From Oscillospiraceae bacterium (lineage in GTDB: Bacteria; Bacillota; Clostridia; Oscillospirales; Acutalibacteraceae): a stretch of 37,087 nucleotides of DNA. The stretch is taken from NCBI GenBank assembly GCA_015066015.1, contig SVPE01000019.1, positions 1 to 37,087 on the forward strand, read 5' to 3'. The notes beneath the pieces were generated by a model. The model was not told the origin of the DNA. It searched no databases and saw nothing but the letters and a program-made list of their open reading frames with translations. Positions 32,935 through 37,087 of this stretch are shown piece by piece (within the stretch, counting starts at the first letter, position 1; each line of letters opens with the position of its first letter). The position numbers and the translations under genes are program-made.

Positions 32935-33092
32935 GCGCGAAGATGCGTCAACGCCGAGGGCGTTGACGTCGGAGCACCGCCGCAATCCCTTCCCCCGAAA
33001 GAACAAAAAGCCGACCTCTTACCTTCGTTCCAAAACATATGCGGCGGCGCTCCGCTTTTTGACTTTCACAGAAAGTCAAAAAATCTTCGCGC
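32935..33092. repeat. Compact four-way-junction (cloverleaf) intergenic element, copy 2
   Basis: A 10-bp closing stem (GCGCGAAGAT 32935-32944 with 33083-33092) encloses three arms. Arm A is 11 bp including a terminal G-T (32945-32955 with 32959-32969, loop GAG). Arm B is 15 positions with one mismatch (32970-32984 with 33040-33054) and has a 55-nt loop. Arm C is TTTTTGACTTTC (33056-33067) with GAAAGTCAAAAA (33071-33082, loop ACA). The only unpaired junction base is C33055, the same position and base as in copy 1. The 375-bp space between the GH127 gene and the next gene is otherwise filled by two terminators. Open frames across it look non-coding. Confidence 0.75.
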
Positions 33093-33114
33093 TTCCCGGC
33101 ACTTTCAGATAGCA

Positions 33115-33148
33115 CAAAAAATCAGCACGGATTTTCTCCGTGCTGATT
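33115..33148 (-). terminator. Terminator of the anchored secreted protein gene
   Basis: AATCAGCACGGA/TCCGTGCTGATT (33137-33148 with 33120-33131) is a 12-bp perfect stem followed on the minus strand by TTTTTT. Confidence 0.85.
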
Positions 33149-33172
33149 ACTTAATTCCGGTTACCGAATTTC

Positions 33173-35023
33173 TTATTCGGCTGTACTTTCCTCGTCGTCT
33201 GTCAGATCAACACTTCCGTCACGGTGCTTTTTTGTCATAAAGTAGCCCATAACAGAGAATGCCGCAAGAAGGCTTGAAGGTACTGCAACAACCTCGGGGC
33301 TCTCCTTGACAGTCTCAACAGCCTTTTCGATAAAGCTTTCCTCGTTACCGTTTTCACTGTCAAACAGGGAATCTGTAGTAACAATATTACCGTTTGCATC
33401 GGTGACATACATTCCGTCTATAAGCTGCTCGAGGTAGTTGAAGTCGAATCTGTCGCCGGTGCCTGTAGTAGTTGCCGCAGTCGTGCTTACCTGATAGGTT
33501 GTGCTTTCAACCTTATATGTAGTTGCTTCTGCGCCGTAGGTTGTGAGAAGATTCTCAGCAATGTCTGAAGCTGCCTGAGAAACGGCATTGTCAATGGAAT
33601 TGAAAATCTGGTCAACCTTTTCATTGGCTACAGTGTTACTGTTAGGAATGATTGTTCCGATGAACTGCTCAACCTGACCTACCATATCATTTTCCGCAAC
33701 CGGCTTGTTCTGTTCCTCAAGAACGGCACTTTTGATAACCTCGAAGCTGTAAACAGTTGTCTCTGCAGGATTCGTTCCGTCATCGTAAACGGACTTGATT
33801 TCAACAGTTTCCTGAGCCTTTTTTGTGTCAAGATCCACACTTACAGTTGAGTTCGGAGCCATTTCTGCTCCGTTGAGGAAAATTTTCAGATATGCGTCGT
33901 CACCGCCTTCAAGCTGTGAAGCAAGACTGAATGGTGTAAACCACACTCTTTCACAGGAAGCAGGAACTGTAAGCTCGTAGAAAAAGATATCCGTATAAAA
34001 CTCCTCTTCAAGAGCAAAATATCCGTTTTTGCATGCAAGATCAAAAAGCTCCTCGCAGGTCATTGAGTCTGTATAAGCAACATTCTTTTCATTGAGCATT
34101 GATTTAAGAATGAAGCGCTGAAGGGCATTATCCTCACTGCTCTGCATGGCAATTACAAGATAAACGGGATCAACATTTATATCGTAAAGTGTGTTGATAA
34201 TCGAAGCATAGTAAAGATAGTCTACATATTCCTTCTGAGCTCTTGTTGCCTCGTCAAACGAAGCAAGGGGCACCTGATAACCGTTTTCGGCAGCAGTGAT
34301 AATCTTTGCCCAGTGAAGCACCTCGTCAGCCTCAGGGTTTTCACTTATGGGAAGCTGTCTGAACTGCTCGACATAATTTTTGATTGTAAGCACACCAAAA
34401 CCTGAATAACTGTCAATACCGGAAGGAAGTGTAACACCTACAAGAGCTGCCAAAATTGCAATAAGCGCCTGGTCAACGGTTGTGCCGACAGGAATTTCAA
34501 CATTCTTTTCATAAAGCACATAAACCGCATTATACTTGAGTGCAGCATAAACTACGGCAACTGCCATTGAATTGTCAACGGCATTATTTCTTGAAAGGCT
34601 GATGCCCTGACTCCGGATGTAATCGCACATGGTCTGATAGTCCGTTGTAAAGCCCATAAGGGTAACGGCATAATAAATAAGCGATGATACCTCATAATAA
34701 GCGTCGCCTACGGTTTCCTCATCAAGCTTGAAAAGAAGACTGTAGTTGTTTACATCCGTTACGAACTCTTCAAAAGTGCACTCATAACCGTAATCGTCGG
34801 GAACGGGTGTAAAAGCAGCTGATGTAACTGCACTCGGATCTGAACGCACAAGAATATTGTCAAGCCATGAATAACTGTATTCAGGCTTGTCCGCGCGGGG
34901 GTTACCCGGGTTGTTGATATTGATATCCGCAGTATAAAAAACCTCGAGAGGACTTGCCAGTGCAGGCAGAGTCATCGCCCAAAGCATTACAAGCACCATA
35001 AACAGAGCTGAAATCTTCTTCAT
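33173..35023 (-). CDS. Large secreted protein with C-terminal membrane anchor, function unknown
   Basis: Residues 1-23 are a signal peptide ending in ALA. The body (about 24-380) is helical and unassigned. At about 385-470 a strand-rich region (TVPASCERVWFTPFSLASQL ... NSTVSVDLDTKKAQETVEIK) resembles cadherin-like beta-sandwich domains of clostridial surface proteins; this is weak. A Thr-rich linker follows (VSTTAATTTGTG), then a single membrane segment near residue 590 (SSLLAAFSVMGYFM) and a short charged cytoplasmic tail. The layout is a surface protein held in the membrane, without an LPXTG signal. The promoter at 35093-35121 is near-consensus, so it may be abundant. No neighbour explains its function. 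Confidence 0.8.
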   Translation of the reverse strand: MKKISALFMVLVMLWAMTLPALASPLEVFYTADININNPGNPRADKPEYSYSWLDNILVRSDPSAVTSAAFTPVPDDYGYECTFEEFVTDVNNYSLLFKLDEETVGDAYYEVSSLIYYAVTLMGFTTDYQTMCDYIRSQGISLSRNNAVDNSMAVAVVYAALKYNAVYVLYEKNVEIPVGTTVDQALIAILAALVGVTLPSGIDSYSGFGVLTIKNYVEQFRQLPISENPEADEVLHWAKIITAAENGYQVPLASFDEATRAQKEYVDYLYYASIINTLYDINVDPVYLVIAMQSSEDNALQRFILKSMLNEKNVAYTDSMTCEELFDLACKNGYFALEEEFYTDIFFYELTVPASCERVWFTPFSLASQLEGGDDAYLKIFLNGAEMAPNSTVSVDLDTKKAQETVEIKSVYDDGTNPAETTVYSFEVIKSAVLEEQNKPVAENDMVGQVEQFIGTIIPNSNTVANEKVDQIFNSIDNAVSQAASDIAENLLTTYGAEATTYKVESTTYQVSTTAATTTGTGDRFDFNYLEQLIDGMYVTDANGNIVTTDSLFDSENGNEESFIEKAVETVKESPEVVAVPSSLLAAFSVMGYFMTKKHRDGSVDLTDDEESTAE

Positions 35024-35092
35024 TCTTAAATGCTCCTCCTTAATTTTTTTGTCGGGACATAACTATCCAATTATCCTTATTATACATAGTAT

Positions 35093-35121
35093 ATGATACA
35101 ACTTTATTTTCCCGTTGTCAA
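35093..35121 (-). promoter_or_regulatory. Strong promoter of the anchored secreted protein gene
   Basis: On the minus strand TTGACA (35116-35121) and TATCAT (35093-35098) are 17 bp apart, about 65 nt before the start codon. Confidence 0.8.
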
Positions 35122-35180
35122 CAAAAAGTGTGATTATTCAAAAAAACTTTTCACTTGTATACGCTTTTTCAGACTGCTAC

Positions 35181-35209
35181 TTGAAAAAATAAAGATTATA
35201 TGCAATAAT
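35181..35209 (+). promoter_or_regulatory. Promoter of the acyltransferase-3 gene
   Basis: TTGAAA (35181-35186) and AATAAT (35204-35209) are 17 bp apart, 24 bp before the start codon's ATG. It is divergent from the promoter at 35093-35121. Confidence 0.6.
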
Positions 35210-35233
35210 TAAATCAATTCAAGGAGGGATACT

Positions 35234-36292
35234 ATGGCAATTTTCTTACTTATAACCTTACTTGTGGCCTTCGTCGGCATGAAAGCTGCAAAGCCGGGAG
35301 AGTTTCACAAAGACTATATTTCAATAAATCAGACCACATCAATCAACGGTCTTTTCACTCTTCTGGTGTTCTGGAGTCACGTCTGCACTTATATAAGCCT
35401 TGACGGCAGCTTTGACAAGCCCTACACCGTCTTCAAAAGCTACCTTCTGCAGATGGTCGTTGTCCCCTTCCTCTTTTACTCGGGCTACGGCATTATGGAA
35501 TCAATAAAGAAAAAGGGTACTGCCTACGTAAAGGACATACCTAAAAACCGCTTTTTCAAGGTGCTTTTGCATCTTGACATAGCCGTTGTACTTTTTCTTA
35601 TTGTAAATTTTGTTTTCGGCAAAACTTACCCTGTAAAGAGAATTCTGCTTTCTTTTATCGGATACTCAGCCGTAGGTAACAGTAACTGGTATATTTTTGC
35701 AGTCTTAGGTCTTTATGCCGTCGTTTTCATAGCCTTTATGATTGCAAGAAAAAACAATATCCTCGGTGTCATTCTTGCTACAATGCTTTCCGTCGGCTTC
35801 GTCTATGCACAGATTCTTCTTAAAAGAGACTCCTGGTGCTACGATACAATTATCCTCTTCCCCGTGGGTATGATTTTCTCAATTGTGAAAGAGCCTCTGG
35901 AGAAGCTTATCACAAAGCACGACTGCATTTACTTTACCGCCTTCGGACTTGCCTTTCTTGCCTACACCCTGTTTTACTTCAAACGTGATGACGGCATTGA
36001 GTTTTACTCAATGTGGGGCATACTGTTTATGGCACTTGTTGTCCTTGCAACTATGAAGGTAAAAATCGGCAACGGAATCCTCGACTTTTTCGGCTCCCAT
36101 GTTTTCAGCGTATATATTCTGCAAAGAATTCCTATGATAATTTTAAGTAAGCTCGGTCTTGCCGCAAGTCACAAGTACGTTTTCGTGGTGCTTTGCTTCG
36201 TCTGCACCGTAGTGATGGCAGTCCTCTTCGACTTCTTCACAGGAAAGCTTGACAGTTTACTGTTTAAAAAGCGCATTAAAGAGGCCCATTAA
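35234..36292 (+). CDS. Acyltransferase-3 family membrane protein
   Basis: The product has 352 residues and about ten membrane segments. The N-terminal segment TSINGLFTLLVFWSHVCTYI holds the conserved His (His49) of acyltransferase-3 proteins, and VVPFLFYSGYGIMESIKKKG and GNSNWYIFAVLGLYAVVFIA follow in the usual order. Such proteins O-acetylate or O-succinylate sugars of surface polysaccharides or peptidoglycan. No SGNH domain is fused and no glycan biosynthesis genes are adjacent, so the target is unknown. AAGGAGG lies 6 nt before the ATG. Confidence 0.88.
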   Translation: MAIFLLITLLVAFVGMKAAKPGEFHKDYISINQTTSINGLFTLLVFWSHVCTYISLDGSFDKPYTVFKSYLLQMVVVPFLFYSGYGIMESIKKKGTAYVKDIPKNRFFKVLLHLDIAVVLFLIVNFVFGKTYPVKRILLSFIGYSAVGNSNWYIFAVLGLYAVVFIAFMIARKNNILGVILATMLSVGFVYAQILLKRDSWCYDTIILFPVGMIFSIVKEPLEKLITKHDCIYFTAFGLAFLAYTLFYFKRDDGIEFYSMWGILFMALVVLATMKVKIGNGILDFFGSHVFSVYILQRIPMIILSKLGLAASHKYVFVVLCFVCTVVMAVLFDFFTGKLDSLLFKKRIKEAH

Positions 36293-36352
36293 TACTTTAT
36301 TGAAAAACGCCCGAAAAATATAAAAATATATTCAAAAGTTTCAGAAAAGCTC

Positions 36353-36381
36353 TTGACAACTTCTTTTGTTTATGGTAATAT
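36353..36381 (+). promoter_or_regulatory. Promoter of the tRNA-Ser pair
   Basis: A consensus TTGACA (36353-36358) and TAATAT (36376-36381) are 17 bp apart, 16 bp before the first tRNA-Ser. Confidence 0.75.
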
Positions 36382-36397
36382 TATCGGGCATTCAAAC

Positions 36398-36487
36398 GGA
36401 GAGATACCGAAGTGGTCATAACGGAACGGTCTTGAAAACCGTCGTACGTCCTGCGTACCGTGGGTTCGAATCCCACTCTCTCCGCCA
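36398..36487 (+). tRNA. tRNA-Ser(TGA), CCA encoded
   Basis: GGAGAGA pairs with TCTCTCC (36477-36483), then G and CCA. The anticodon stem ACGGT/ACCGT encloses CTTGAAA, giving anticodon TGA. A long variable arm (CGTACGTCCTGCGTACC) marks a class II serine tRNA. Confidence 0.95.
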
Positions 36488-36523
36488 TTTTTTATTTAAT
36501 AGTCGTTTTTTAACGGCACCAAT

Positions 36524-36614
36524 GGAGAAGTACTCAAGTTGGTGACGAGGCGCCCCTGCTAAGGGCGTAGGTCGGGTAACCGGCGCAGGAGTTCGAGTCT
36601 CCTCTTCTCCGCCA
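36524..36614 (+). tRNA. tRNA-Ser(GCT), CCA encoded
   Basis: GGAGAAG pairs with CTTCTCC (36604-36610), then G and CCA. The anticodon stem CGCCC/GGGCG encloses CTGCTAA, giving anticodon GCT. The long variable arm fits serine. Only 36 bp separate it from tRNA-Ser(TGA), with no terminator between, so both come from one transcript. Confidence 0.95.
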
Positions 36615-36621
36615 CAAAAAA

Positions 36622-36659
36622 AGAGTCTTTTGTCTACCAGACAAAAGGCTCTCTTTTTT
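36622..36659 (+). terminator. Terminator of the tRNA-Ser pair
   Basis: A 14-bp stem with one G-T pair (AGAGTCTTTTGTCT at 36622-36635 with 36639-36652) is followed by a T tract. Confidence 0.85.
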
Positions 36660-36664
36660 CGAAC

Positions 36665-36828
36665 TAAGTGTGCCTTGCGGCACGATAAGCGATGCTAACG
36701 CATCGTGAAGTTGCTGCGCAGTGAAGTGCCTGCGGACGTGGGTGGCACACTTAACTTCACATTGTGCGAAGCACAACGCTTCACAGCGGCATTGCCGCTG
36801 CTTCACTTGGGCATTGCCCAAACTTCAC
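36665..36828. repeat. Array of distinct short palindromes joined by GTGAAG/CTTCAC words
   Basis: Small hairpins follow one another: GTGCC-TTGC-GGCAC, CGATGC-TAAC-GCATCG, TTGTGC-GAA-GCACAA, AGCGGC-ATT-GCCGCT and TTGGGC-ATT-GCCCAA. Each stem has a different sequence with a 3-4-nt loop, and units are spaced by GTGAAG on the left half and CTTCAC on the right half (36755-36760, 36779-36784, 36801-36806, 36823-36828). A larger stem TAAGTGTGCC (36665-36674) with GGCACACTTA (36744-36753), or GTGAAGTT (36705-36712) with AACTTCAC (36753-36760), can fold the left half as a unit. It fills the gap between the tRNA terminator and the four-helix-bundle gene promoter. Confidence 0.7.
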
Positions 36829-36834
36829 TAAATA

Positions 36835-36863
36835 TTGAAGAACAACACAAATTATGTTATAAT
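36835..36863 (+). promoter_or_regulatory. Promoter of the four-helix-bundle gene
   Basis: TTGAAG (36835-36840) and TATAAT (36858-36863) are 17 bp apart. The -35 starts 7 bp after the last CTTCAC word of the palindrome array, so the array lies immediately upstream of the promoter. Confidence 0.75.
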
Positions 36864-36885
36864 TAGATGGAACGGAGGTGCCATT

Positions 36886-37087
36886 ATGTCAGAAAGCAAA
36901 TTGAGAACGCAATCCATGGATTTCGCTGTATCCATCATAAATCTTGTAAAATATTTGAAGGAAAAACGGGAATCCATTGTTTCCAATCAAATCGGCAGAA
37001 GTGGTACTTCTATCGGTGCAAATATCCGTGAAGCACAATATGCTCACGGCAAAGCTGATTTTATTGCTAAATTGCAGATCGCTCTTA
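36886..37087 (+). CDS. Four-helix-bundle protein, S23/IVS type (cut by the window end)
   Basis: The first 67 residues read MSESKLRTQSMDFAVSIINL, then VKYLKEKRESIVSNQIGRSG and TSIGANIREAQYAHGKADFI. The S-x-x-N-Q-x-x-R-S-G-T-S-I-G-A-N-I-x-E-A pattern is the hallmark of the four-helix-bundle family first seen encoded in 23S rRNA intervening sequences, related in fold to the Avd accessory proteins of diversity-generating retroelements. The family is about 115-130 residues, so roughly half is missing beyond the right edge. The biochemical role is unknown; nucleic-acid binding through a basic pentamer is suggested for Avd. GGAGGTG precedes the ATG. The gene sits next to the palindrome array. Confidence 0.9.
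   Translation, partial: MSESKLRTQSMDFAVSIINLVKYLKEKRESIVSNQIGRSGTSIGANIREAQYAHGKADFIAKLQIAL

Noticed and set aside
32914-33240. 108-codon plus-strand open frame across cloverleaf copy 2
   Set aside because: It follows the palindromes and runs into the 3' end of the 33173-35023 gene. There is no convincing ribosome binding site and composition is repeat-driven.
36534-36821. 95-codon minus-strand open frame over tRNA-Ser(GCT) and the palindrome array
   Set aside because: The RRGDSNSCAGYPTYALSRGA-type peptide is a translation of the tRNA complement, and the rest comes from hairpins.
36665-36828. CRISPR array
   Set aside because: The constant words are only 6-7 nt, the intervening units are self-complementary hairpins, and no cas genes are present.
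36665-37087. Diversity-generating retroelement, because the four-helix-bundle protein resembles Avd
   Set aside because: No reverse transcriptase, template repeat or variable repeat is visible in the window.

Overview
The window looks like chromosomal DNA from a spore-forming, gut-type Clostridia (Ruminococcaceae/Oscillospiraceae-like) genome. The evidence is a spoIIID gene with a SigE-like promoter, a T-box-controlled hisS-aspS operon, a clostridial mreBCD-pbp2-minD-mgsA cell-shape cluster, AGGAGG ribosome binding sites, a domain-permuted GH3 enzyme of the kind known from Ruminococcus albus, and a GH127 enzyme. Genus-level placement is inference. No phage, integrase, transposase or CRISPR array is visible.

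Layout. 0-2.7 kb: a GPH-type sugar:cation symporter gene followed 3 bp later by a membrane-anchored protein of unknown function (minus strand). 2.7-4.2 kb: tRNA-Leu(CAG) and an XRE-type regulator with its own promoter and palindrome. 4.2-7.7 kb: hisS-aspS behind a T-box leader. 7.7-13.6 kb: the wall-elongation cluster mreB-mreC-mreD-pbp2-minD, then mgsA. 13.7-14.5 kb: a metallo-beta-lactamase-fold hydrolase. 14.7-18.5 kb: iron alcohol dehydrogenase, a Usp-like protein, a TetR regulator and a secreted propeller-like protein. 18.6-22.4 kb: spoIIID, two overlapping TetR genes, and a TetR-FGGY kinase pair. 22.5-27.4 kb: a two-part ThrE-type exporter with the permuted GH3 in one operon, then an M23 peptidase. 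27.7-30.6 kb: a class III aminotransferase and a two-domain class II aldolase in one operon. 30.6-36.3 kb: an SH3-domain protein, GH127, a large secreted C-terminally anchored protein and an acyltransferase-3 membrane protein. 36.4 kb to the end: two tRNA-Ser genes, an array of short palindromes, and the start of a four-helix-bundle (S23/IVS-type) gene cut by the window edge.

How the genes work together. The shape cluster supplies MreB filaments, MreC/MreD and the PBP2 transpeptidase for side-wall synthesis, with a ParA/MinD-type ATPase at its end. GH3, GH127, the symporter, the FGGY kinase, the aldolase and the alcohol dehydrogenase suggest growth on plant-derived sugars, but they lie in separate transcription units and no single pathway can be proven from sequence.

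The most unusual signals are non-coding. Two intergenic elements (27498-27613 and 32935-33092) each fold on paper into a compact four-way junction: a 10-bp closing stem and three hairpin arms. Their stem sequences differ but the architecture is the same, and the third arm is conserved in sequence (TTTGACTTTC...GAAAGTCAAA). A second structured region (36665-36828) is a run of distinct small palindromes separated by GTGAAG/CTTCAC words, directly upstream of the four-helix-bundle gene. A third candidate is a pair of mutually exclusive hairpins at the ribosome binding site of the aldolase gene.
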